8,894 nucleotides of DNA, taken from assembly GCA_020849935.1 (NCBI GenBank), contig JADZFJ010000031.1, positions 1 to 8,894 of the forward strand. The letters run 5' to 3'. The notes under the pieces are model-generated. The model was given only the letters and a program-made list of their open reading frames with translations, was not told the origin of the DNA and did no database searches. This DNA is from Crocinitomix sp. (lineage in GTDB: Bacteria; Bacteroidota; Bacteroidia; Flavobacteriales_D; Crocinitomicaceae). A program made the position numbers and the translations under genes. Positions 1 to 5,697 of this stretch are shown in pieces (within the stretch, counting starts at the first letter, position 1; every line of letters starts with the position of its first letter).

Positions 1-320
1 AAATGAGTGCTGTTGTTGAGGTGGTTTATTAGGGGGTGATTCGGTTTTTTTGAAAGATTTTTTGGTGGATATTAATTCTTGATATCAAAAACCGCTACTA
101 CCGCATGAAATGAAATTTGGCAAAGTCAAATCAATTTCGACGCCGCTACGGCAGGAATCCTTTCGTGTGGGAGAAGAATTGCGAATAACCTAAAATGCTA
201 AAATTATTTGAATTTTCTTTGATGTAATTTATTCATTTAAATCATAAAACCACGCGAAGGGATTGACTTGGTTGAACTTCGTTTTGCGGGGAAGCGTTGG
301 AAGATTATTTTTGAGATTGA
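1..320. other. Non-coding left flank, possible repeat remains
   Basis: I find no gene here on either strand. It is mostly AT-rich, with GC-richer patches. The palindrome GCCG-CTA-CGGC lies at 142-152, and a related CCGCTAC word lies near 92-98. A weak 5-bp inverted repeat (CGAAG 255-259, CTTCG 277-281) is the only hairpin near the end of the lipoprotein gene, too weak to call a terminator. On the plus strand, 241-324 reads as 27 sense codons and a stop with protein-like composition (ending WKIIFEID), but it has no ATG, GTG or TTG near its beginning, so I do not call a gene. Confidence 0.5.
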
Positions 321-914
321 TTAATACTTAAAATCAAAACGGCCGTCGGTTATTTTCATGATGGTATCTGCTGCGCAATTACGATTTAATAAATTCATAT
401 AAAAAGTGCCTGCTATAATATTTTCAGTTTCATTTAAATAAGTAATCGTCACTTTCGCCATATCTTGTATTAACGTATCGAAATAATAATCACATTTTTC
501 GCCATACCAATTTCGATAAGCTAACAATTTGTTATCGCCGAACATTTCTATCTCGTATTCGCCTGGTCCCTCAATTGCGCTAACCCTGATTCTTATATTA
601 TCATTTTCATCGATCTCATTATTTAAATAACGGGTGGCTTGTAAACCTAAATAGTGTTCGTTCTCATCAAATTGTCCGCTCAATGCAGGAATATCTAAAT
701 TATCATTTGCACCGCCAGCCACAAACAATTCACCACCCTGCTCCCCCGAAGCTCCTGCGGAGGGGAAGTTGATATAACACCCAAAAGTATTTAAACCTTG
801 GTGGGTTAAAGGCGGCATTACTGGCTCAGTTGTTTCAGGAATAGGCGGATCTTTTTTACATCCAACCAACACAAGGACAACATACAAAATGGGAAGTAGG
901 ATCTTGGTTTTCAT
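321..914 (-). CDS. Lipoprotein, paralogue C (TFGC/ITDGRFD family)
   Basis: Predicted lipoprotein of 197 residues with unknown function. Residues 1-19 form a signal peptide ending in the lipobox LVGC, so Cys19 should be lipidated and the protein anchored to a membrane. Only one acidic residue (D22) follows within a few positions, so a surface-export signal is not clear. Landmarks are VMPPLTHQG (32-40), TFGCY (43-47), GELFVA (61-66) and the tail ITDGRFDFKY. Cys46, Cys141 and Cys180 recur in both full-length paralogues and could form disulfides. Lipoproteins with TFGC near the start and ITDGRFD at the end are common in Bacteroidota; I recall a DUF6252-type label but could not check it. Last gene of the operon, 21 bp after its near-twin at 936-1532; there is no separate promoter in that gap. 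Confidence 0.9.
   Translation of the reverse strand: MKTKILLPILYVVLVLVGCKKDPPIPETTEPVMPPLTHQGLNTFGCYINFPSAGASGEQGGELFVAGGANDNLDIPALSGQFDENEHYLGLQATRYLNNEIDENDNIRIRVSAIEGPGEYEIEMFGDNKLLAYRNWYGEKCDYYFDTLIQDMAKVTITYLNETENIIAGTFYMNLLNRNCAADTIMKITDGRFDFKY
328..460 (-). repeat. 3' half-repeat of duplicated lipoprotein genes, copy 1
   Basis: This 3' coding block matches 943-1075 without gaps at an offset of 615 bp, with roughly one mismatch in eight by eye. It encodes the conserved tail from about TITYLNETENIIAGTFY to ITDGRFD. The block upstream in the same genes (about 461-717 here) is strongly diverged. Confidence 0.85.
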
Positions 915-937
915 GTGATTTATAGTTGGTTAAATTT
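718..937 (-). repeat. 5' half-repeat of duplicated lipoprotein genes, copy 1
   Basis: This block matches 1336-1555 without gaps at an offset of 618 bp, with about 11 mismatches in 220 by hand count. The last 75 bp (863-937) are identical to 1481-1555. It covers the signal peptide, the residues up to GELFVA, and 23 bp of non-coding sequence before the start codon. The duplicated unit therefore includes the translation-initiation region. Confidence 0.9.
735..767 (-). repeat. GC-rich 11-codon in-frame insert, copy 1
   Basis: Relative to the paralogue at 4247-4789, where CYMN runs straight into GELFVA, this gene carries 11 extra residues (FPSAGASGEQG, residues 50-60). The DNA is unusually GC-rich for the locus and holds an inverted repeat CTCC-TGC-GGAG (752-762) flanked by C- and G-runs. 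It looks like a small palindromic element inserted in frame; this is inference. Confidence 0.55.
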
Positions 938-1532
938 AGTAGTTAAAATCAAAACGGCCGTCGGTTATTTTCATGATGGTATCTTCTTCGCAACTAGGAT
1001 TTAATAAATTAATATAAAAAGTGCCTGCAATAATATTTTCTGTTTCATTTAAATAAGTAACGGTAATTTTGCCTAAATCAAAATCTGCGTACTCCAGATA
1101 ATTATAATTACATAGCATACCTTTCCAATTTACATAGCCTTGTGAACCATGTTCTTTATTGTAGGTGTAATTATACACTCCAATGTTGTCAGTTATAAGA
1201 CTTCTTATAATCACATCGTCTCTTTCGCCAGTTTCCGTATTTATGTAACGTCTACCTTGCATAACTAATTCCCGAGTAAATTCATTAAAACTACCACTTA
1301 AAGCAGGAATATCCCAAACAGATTCACCATCATTTGCCACAAACAATTCACCACCCTGCTCCCCTGAAGCTCCTGCGGAGGGGAAGTCTACATAACACCC
1401 AAAAGTATTTAAACCTTGGTGCGTCAAAGGCGGCATAACAGGCTCAGTTGTTTCGGGAATAGGCGGATCTTTTTTACAAGCAACCAACACAAGGACAACA
1501 TACAAAATGGGAAGTAGGATCTTGGTTTTCAT
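936..1532 (-). CDS. Lipoprotein, paralogue B (TFGC/ITDGRFD family)
   Basis: Predicted lipoprotein of 198 residues, function unknown. The signal peptide ends in the lipobox LVAC with Cys19 as the lipidation site, followed by KKDPPIPET. It shares the first ~66 residues and last ~40 residues almost exactly with the gene at 321-914, including the 11-residue insert at 50-60 and Cys46, Cys141 and Cys181. The middle (about 67-155) differs strongly from that twin. Instead GESVWDIP and MQGRRY at 69-96 resemble GESVWSVP and MQGSRHY of the lipoprotein at 4247-4789. The gene thus looks mosaic, most easily explained by duplication plus recombination among paralogues. It starts 46 bp after the beta-helix gene stop with no own promoter seen, so it is probably co-transcribed. 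The start is supported by the signal peptide beginning immediately at that Met. Confidence 0.9.
   Translation of the reverse strand: MKTKILLPILYVVLVLVACKKDPPIPETTEPVMPPLTHQGLNTFGCYVDFPSAGASGEQGGELFVANDGESVWDIPALSGSFNEFTRELVMQGRRYINTETGERDDVIIRSLITDNIGVYNYTYNKEHGSQGYVNWKGMLCNYNYLEYADFDLGKITVTYLNETENIIAGTFYINLLNPSCEEDTIMKITDGRFDFNY
943..1075 (-). repeat. 3' half-repeat of duplicated lipoprotein genes, copy 2
   Basis: Partner of 328-460. It encodes the conserved C-terminal part ending ITDGRFDFNY. The two copies differ mainly at scattered single bases, while the adjoining central region does not align well. Confidence 0.85.
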
Positions 1533-1555
1533 GTGATTTATAGTTGGTTAAATTT
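1336..1555 (-). repeat. 5' half-repeat of duplicated lipoprotein genes, copy 2
   Basis: Partner of 718-937, covering 23 bp upstream of the start codon, the signal peptide and the conserved N-terminal part. A shorter related stretch, matching only the signal-peptide codons up to about KDP, occurs at about 4152-4220 in the orphan lipoprotein piece. Confidence 0.9.
1353..1385 (-). repeat. GC-rich 11-codon in-frame insert, copy 2
   Basis: Same FPSAGASGEQG-encoding segment as at 735-767, differing at one base by eye. It is absent from the third full-length paralogue (4247-4789). It was therefore present before the 321-914 / 936-1532 duplication, or was spread between them by conversion. Confidence 0.55.
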
Positions 1556-1578
1556 TTAAATAGCTAAATAGCAAGACA

Positions 1579-4008
1579 TCATTGAACGATAACCCGCTTC
1601 GTATGACCCTCTATATTGAAAAGATATATTCCTGGGGTTAAATCATGAACTGATATTACCATTTCTGCGTGCGCTGTTACACCACTTTTTACTAACTGCC
1701 CTAAATTATCATGGAGCGTATACGTTTTTCCGGACATTGATTCAGGCAAGATGATTTTAAAATAACCCTCGTCCACCGGATTTGGGAATAATTGAAAAGT
1801 TTCCAAATTACTTTCTTCTACGCTCAAACACCTGAAATTTCCTTGAATAGTATCGGATGCTAATTCCCCAAACTTCCATACTTTAACAATAACTTCGTAA
1901 AAGCCCTCTTCAGGAAAAGAATGCCAGACAGACGACACATCATCATAAGTTGATCCATCACTTATCGACCATCTGATAGAATCAAAACATGTGATTGCCA
2001 CAATAAATTTATAATCCAAACATTGAACACTATCCAAATATAGGAGTGCTCGTGGATGACTATTAATATTAAAAATAATTGAATCGTATCTCGTTCCACA
2101 AACCCCAAAGTCTTGTGTTGCAACAAGAATTGTTGTTGTATCTAGCCTGATTCCTGTGAGGTAATTTGTTGAATCAGTAAATAAAAATCCTGGCGACCAA
2201 TTAACGTCAATACCAGGCTGGTTATAAGTGGCTATGGTATAGTTAAAGCCACAATATCCATATAAATTTCTTTTTCTTGAGTCTAATAATTCTGGAATAA
2301 GAACTGTGGAATCAAGAATGTTGTTTAGAGAATCCATTAAAAATACATTGATAATGGAATCTACAAAAATTACAGGATTAGCAAGGGTACTATCAATAAA
2401 TATACTATTTGAACCCCAATGATGCACTAATGGGTCAAAATCACATAATTTGAAAGTGTAATTTGATGCACAAAGCATTTTAATAGTGTCTTGCAAGGGA
2501 AGTTTCAAACAAGTTTCATCCGCGCCAATCGTTGGTATTGTGTCTCTTAAATCCTCTTCAAAATCCTCCGCTAAATATGGATCAACTAAATTAATCCCAC
2601 CACTTATGATCGACGCGTTATTTACATGCAGGTCGGTTGCACTCGTATATTGTGGATCGTAATAGGTAGGACTTTCATCATAATAACTGTATCTGAGCGT
2701 AGTGCTATCCTGCCAATTAAAATTATTATGACTAATGAAATTGCCTCGTCTTGAAATATTAACATCAGCAAAATTATTATTGATTATATCTCCTGGAGCA
2801 TTACTAATAAAAAGAGCGTCATTCGCAAAATTATTGTGATAAAAATGGATCTTTGCCCCTCCGGCTCCAGCTCCGGCCGCTGCTTTACGCACCGTATCAA
2901 GGAAAATGTTATTAGCCACTATAGTTTCGTCTGTACTAAATGAACAGCTAATATAAGCATCATCCTTGAACACATTTGAAACAATTAGTGGTATAGGTGA
3001 ATCAGGCGTCCCACCCCCCCCATCAATGTGTGTTTTACCAGCAACATAATTATTTGAAAATATTCTATTGGTTGTGTAAATATTGCCAGAAAAATTACAA
3101 TTGACTATTTCCGAAATCTGAGTAATAAGATTCCCCGCAGTAATTGATGAATTGGTAAGTACAAGGGTAGATATATTGCCAGCACCAACGGTATCTTCAA
3201 TATTCCAGGGATAAAAAATGATTTCACAAGAATCTATTGATTTAGTTTTCCTCGCATCTAAGGCCTGAAGGAGCTTCAAATAGCAATTTTCAAATTCACG
3301 ACCTAAGTGAGTGCCCGTTTCTGTCTTATTGATGCTACCAAAAATACTGTCATTTGTATAATAAACATAACCATAACTGCCTCTTTCCAAGATGGTTTGT
3401 CTTGTACTACTTCGTGGATATATCAAACCGTCGTTAGAATAGATGTAACAGGAATCAATAAAAATTTTTCCATTCGTTCCGCTGCCCCATCCATAATTAA
3501 TTTCGAGTGTTGCATATTCCCAAACCGTGCCTGTTGAAATGGTGTCTATTATTCTACATCCAGAAATTCGAATAGTATCACTTTTATTTAAGGAAACAAC
3601 TGAACTTCCTGTGATAGGAGAGGGCATATTAAACGTTAAATTTCGAAATTCAATATTTTCACATTCAAGAAGGTTTGCTGCATTAAATATTACATCAGCT
3701 GCATTACCAGAGGCGGAGTTAAATGTCAATGTAAGTCCTTCTGGTGGGGCAAAATTTGATAAATCGATCTTATTGTAGGTCCCATTAGAAATTCTTATTT
3801 CAACATTGCCAGAGATCCCTTCGCTTTCAATAGTATTTAAGGCATCTTCAATCAATTCAAAATCGTCTGTCGGCGCTCCTGCTGTGTAAACTCCACTGAG
3901 TTGCCCAAAAGATAATTGAACAAATAAAAATGAAAATAAGAACAATACAAAACAGTTAATAGTGTTTATGTGAAGCGGAAATTTTCGATTTAGGACTCTT
4001 GAATTCAT
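1579..4008 (-). CDS. T9SS type A-sorted beta-helix surface protein
   Basis: Predicted secreted or surface protein of 809 residues. Residues 1-36 form a signal peptide with a long n-region, hydrophobic VLFLFSFLFV, and probable cleavage at SFG|Q. Residues ~37-110 (LSGVYTAG, then EIRISNGTYN) match the usual opening of Bacteroidota right-handed parallel beta-helix proteins. Residues ~110-495 carry beta-helix-like turns (NCNFSGN, NNIFLD, HNNFAND, NNNFAD, HNNFNW) and close with IPTIGADE. Residues ~655-725 are PKD/Ig-like. Residues ~735-809 are a type A T9SS sorting domain (FQLFPNPVDEGYFKI, HDNLGQLV, LTPGIYLFNIEG, RVIVQ end), normally cleaved after outer-membrane passage. No catalytic residues of a pectinase-type enzyme are recognisable, so an adhesin or structural role is more likely than polysaccharide lysis, but this is inference. 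Its ATG overlaps the TGA of the preceding small ORF (ATGA), suggesting coupled translation. Confidence 0.9.
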   Translation of the reverse strand: MNSRVLNRKFPLHINTINCFVLFLFSFLFVQLSFGQLSGVYTAGAPTDDFELIEDALNTIESEGISGNVEIRISNGTYNKIDLSNFAPPEGLTLTFNSASGNAADVIFNAANLLECENIEFRNLTFNMPSPITGSSVVSLNKSDTIRISGCRIIDTISTGTVWEYATLEINYGWGSGTNGKIFIDSCYIYSNDGLIYPRSSTRQTILERGSYGYVYYTNDSIFGSINKTETGTHLGREFENCYLKLLQALDARKTKSIDSCEIIFYPWNIEDTVGAGNISTLVLTNSSITAGNLITQISEIVNCNFSGNIYTTNRIFSNNYVAGKTHIDGGGGTPDSPIPLIVSNVFKDDAYISCSFSTDETIVANNIFLDTVRKAAAGAGAGGAKIHFYHNNFANDALFISNAPGDIINNNFADVNISRRGNFISHNNFNWQDSTTLRYSYYDESPTYYDPQYTSATDLHVNNASIISGGINLVDPYLAEDFEEDLRDTIPTIGADETCLKLPLQDTIKMLCASNYTFKLCDFDPLVHHWGSNSIFIDSTLANPVIFVDSIINVFLMDSLNNILDSTVLIPELLDSRKRNLYGYCGFNYTIATYNQPGIDVNWSPGFLFTDSTNYLTGIRLDTTTILVATQDFGVCGTRYDSIIFNINSHPRALLYLDSVQCLDYKFIVAITCFDSIRWSISDGSTYDDVSSVWHSFPEEGFYEVIVKVWKFGELASDTIQGNFRCLSVEESNLETFQLFPNPVDEGYFKIILPESMSGKTYTLHDNLGQLVKSGVTAHAEMVISVHDLTPGIYLFNIEGHTKRVIVQ
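2851..2889 (-). other. Ala/Gly-rich GC-rich block in the beta-helix gene
   Basis: Codons for residues 374-386 (RKAAAGAGAGGAK) form a short GC-rich low-complexity block in an otherwise AT-rich gene. It interrupts the regular beta-helix turns between NNIFLDTV and IHFYHNNF. It could be a flexible loop between helix rungs or a small insertion. Confidence 0.5.
3014..3021 (-). repeat. Eight-G homopolymer inside the beta-helix gene
   Basis: The coding strand has eight consecutive G, then T and GGG, giving residues HIDGGGGTP near position 330 of 809. One-base slippage would shift the frame and remove the T9SS tail. In the frame given here the gene is intact. Confidence 0.8.
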
Positions 4009-4220
4009 GACTTGTCTTTATGTGGTTGGATGTGCATGTTATTATCATTTACTTCTGACTTACATGACGTTAGATTGTTGATTTTGGTTTGGTTGCAAAT
4101 TAAATATAATTCTTGATGATCATAATTTTCAACTGTATTTGAGTCAATCTGCGGATCTTTTATACAAGCAACCAACGTAAGGACACCAAACAAAATAAAA
4201 AGTAGGATCTTGGTTTTCAT
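4005..4220 (-). pseudogene. Truncated lipoprotein paralogue (orphan signal piece)
   Basis: This 71-codon frame starts with the same signal peptide as the full lipoproteins (MKTKILL, lipobox LVAC at 16-19, KDP). After about residue 23 it no longer follows the family; HQEL at 45-48 may be a trace of THQGL. The ITDGRFD tail is missing. A Met 13 codons further upstream exists, but 4220 is preferred because the signal peptide begins there and the DNA matches the paralogues from that codon. Its TGA overlaps the ATG of the beta-helix gene by four bases (ATGA), so translating it could deliver ribosomes to the next gene. It is either a decayed 5' remnant of a fifth lipoprotein gene or a retained small lipoprotein serving as a coupling leader. 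I favour a remnant that still has a coupling effect. Confidence 0.6.
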
Positions 4221-4246
4221 GTGTAATACTATTGTTTTCGTTAAAT

Positions 4247-4789
4247 TCAATACCTCCAATCAAAACGACCGTCAGTAATTTTTAGTAAAGTATCTTCTTC
4301 ACAAGCTGTATTAATTAAATTCATGTAAAAAGTACCGGAAATTATGTTTTTTTCTTCATCTAAATGAGTAATCGTCAATTTACCAAGATTTGGGGTGTCT
4401 TCGTAATAATAATCACAAAAGGGCGAAATAGTTGCTGAATATCCAGCCGTACCTCCGCTGTACGTCTTAAAATTGTAAATACCAACCCCATTTGTGACAT
4501 CTGCATTGATATTTATAGCATCCAATAAGGTATCGTAATGTCGTGATCCTTGCATTCCAAAATCCCCGTTAAGTTCATTGTAGGTTCCACTAACAGGAGG
4601 CACTGACCAAACTGACTCACCAACATTTGCAACAAACAATTCTCCGTTCATATAACACCCAAATGTGTTTATTCCTTGATGAGTCAAAGGAGGCATAACA
4701 ATAGTAGTTGGATCTGGAGGAATAGGATCTTTTGTGCAAGCAAAAAAAACAAAGACACCAACTATTGGAAGTAATTTTTTTATATTCAT
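4247..4789 (-). CDS. Lipoprotein, paralogue A (TFGC/ITDGRFD family)
   Basis: Predicted lipoprotein of 180 residues, function unknown. Residues 1-18 are a signal peptide (MNIKKLLPIVGVFVFFAC) with Cys18 as the lipidation site. Family landmarks are VMPPLTHQGINTFGCY (31-46), GELFVA (49-54), ESVWSVP (58-64), a tail NIISGTFYMNLIN (148-160) and ITDGRFDWRY at the end. Cys45, Cys125 and Cys163 align with the three conserved cysteines of the other two copies. It lacks their 11-residue insert and is the most diverged full copy. It lies five bases after the stop of the barrel gene, which strongly suggests co-transcription and perhaps a barrel-lipoprotein pair. Homopolymers of eight occur in the initiation region (4789-4796) and in the signal-peptide codons (4742-4749). 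Confidence 0.92.
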   Translation of the reverse strand: MNIKKLLPIVGVFVFFACTKDPIPPDPTTIVMPPLTHQGINTFGCYMNGELFVANVGESVWSVPPVSGTYNELNGDFGMQGSRHYDTLLDAININADVTNGVGIYNFKTYSGGTAGYSATISPFCDYYYEDTPNLGKLTITHLDEEKNIISGTFYMNLINTACEEDTLLKITDGRFDWRY

Positions 4790-4794
4790 TTTTT

Positions 4795-5445
4795 TTATCC
4801 CTTTTTTCTTATTGGAAATCCGTAAACAACACCAGTCATTCCAAATCCAACTGGTTTTATAGTTTGCTCATATTGATTATAAGGTGGATAATATGGATAA
4901 TGGACTTGATCTTTACTGCTTCTTAACCCTCCACCGACTTTAAGAAACCAGCGGAAATTTTGTTTAAAATCTACTTTGAAATCTATCCCCATAAAGCCAT
5001 TTATCGATTCGCTGTATTCGCTGCTTAGTATGAGTTCTTGCGCTGGCGGGTCATAATAGCGCACTCTTTCTTGATAATAGTATTGAAATTGGGTGAAAAT
5101 GGCAACATCCATTTCTTTTGGCCAATGAAAAAAAATGTAGGAATAATCTAAAATAAAACCAGTTACACCAAAAACACGATTAGGAGTGTAATAAAACCTG
5201 TTTTGTCCAAATGTTGGCCCAAAAATAAATCTTTGCCTCTTTTTCTCGATTCCTAAGACTAACCCTAAACTAGGGCGCAGGAAAATATCGTTAAAATCTA
5301 CGACGACTCCAACATCAAATGTTAAGGTTTGTTCACCTACCTCTTTCTCATTTATTTCACTAACTGTTTGCCCAAACACCAAGGTAGGTGCACCAATCAT
5401 TAAAAGTAAACTAAGCCATCTTATTTTGTACATCATTTGTACCAT
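4795..5445 (-). CDS. Predicted outer-membrane beta-barrel protein
   Basis: Protein of 216 residues with a signal peptide at 1-25 (hydrophobic WLSLLLMIGAPTLVFG, cleavage before Gln26, a common Bacteroidota pattern). The mature part has many short amphipathic, aromatic-rich stretches alternating with polar turns, for example at 41-50, 58-68, 71-85, 92-104, 111-127, 146-160, 162-175 and 195-209. This fits a small beta-barrel of about eight strands in the outer membrane. The C-terminus (PIRKKG) lacks the usual terminal aromatic residue, so barrel insertion is inferred. No named family is recognised. Met1, Met4 and Met5 are all possible starts; Met1 overlaps the stop of a small upstream frame (TAATG). 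First sizeable gene after the promoter at 5595-5625 and followed after 5 bp by a lipoprotein. Confidence 0.8.
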   Translation of the reverse strand: MVQMMYKIRWLSLLLMIGAPTLVFGQTVSEINEKEVGEQTLTFDVGVVVDFNDIFLRPSLGLVLGIEKKRQRFIFGPTFGQNRFYYTPNRVFGVTGFILDYSYIFFHWPKEMDVAIFTQFQYYYQERVRYYDPPAQELILSSEYSESINGFMGIDFKVDFKQNFRWFLKVGGGLRSSKDQVHYPYYPPYNQYEQTIKPVGFGMTGVVYGFPIRKKG

Positions 5446-5525
5446 TAACTAAAATCATTTGTGCTTGTTTTGATTTTAAAAAGAGGGCTTGAGGGTTCAC
5501 GAATGAAGTAAGCGCAAGCTTCCAT
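5445..5525 (-). other. Possible 26-residue leader ORF in the operon 5' region
   Basis: A 26-codon frame (starting MEACAYFIREP, ending STNDFS) sits in the leader between the promoter at 5595-5625 and the barrel gene. Its TAA overlaps the barrel gene ATG as TAATG, which would allow re-initiation. No homology or signal peptide is recognised and no Shine-Dalgarno is present, so it may be chance. An imperfect palindrome (GAAG...CTTC, 5505-5522) lies at its beginning. The rest of the leader (to about 5587) shows no riboswitch or attenuator that I recognise. Confidence 0.25.
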
Positions 5526-5594
5526 AAAAATCAACACTGCAATATCGTTAAATTTAATAAGTTAGTGCTTAAGTTGGTAGGTGATTATAGTGTG

Positions 5595-5625
5595 CAAATA
5601 TATCAAATTACGACTTAAAAAGCAA
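5595..5625 (-). promoter_or_regulatory. Bacteroidota-type promoter of the barrel/lipoprotein operon
   Basis: On the minus strand TTG (5625-5623) is followed after 20 bp by TATATTTG (5602-5595), matching the Bacteroidota sigma-factor consensus of a TTG-type -33 element and TAnnTTTG -7 element. The transcript would start near 5588 and leave a leader of about 140 nt before the barrel gene. I see no other TAnnTTTG at the gene starts between here and 321. Confidence 0.75.
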
Positions 5626-5670
5626 CTACCTTATTCCAACTTGTTAATTTTAAGCTGAAATAAGGTAGTT
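5617..5670 (-). terminator. Intrinsic terminator of the glycine-rich/Ig protein gene
   Basis: A perfect 12-bp inverted repeat (AACTACCTTATT at 5624-5635, AATAAGGTAGTT at 5659-5670) encloses a 23-base loop. On the minus strand it is followed by GC and five T (5621-5617). It starts 27 bp after the stop codon of the gene at 5698. A T-rich stretch on the other side (5675-5686) may make it bidirectional. Confidence 0.85.
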
Positions 5671-5697
5671 CAAGATTTTTGTTTTTAAGCGTTCGAC

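Noticed and set aside
1..320. tRNA or other structured RNA gene
   Set aside because: No cloverleaf or recognisable RNA motif could be drawn; only short weak hairpins are present.
461..1335. Diversity-generating retroelement as the cause of the variable lipoprotein middles
   Set aside because: No reverse transcriptase or template repeat is visible, and the differences include length changes and unrelated residues, not adenine-specific substitutions in a fixed frame.
3307..3778. Plus-strand open frames of 76 and 83 codons
   Set aside because: They lie antisense inside the 809-residue gene, which has a signal peptide and a sorting domain in the correct frame; the plus frames have no protein-like features.
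4221..4259. Longer start of the truncated lipoprotein at 4259
   Set aside because: It would overlap the end of the preceding gene and place extra residues ahead of an intact signal peptide that matches the paralogues.
4732..4926. 64-codon plus-strand frame
   Set aside because: It is antisense to the barrel/lipoprotein junction, where both minus-strand genes are well supported.
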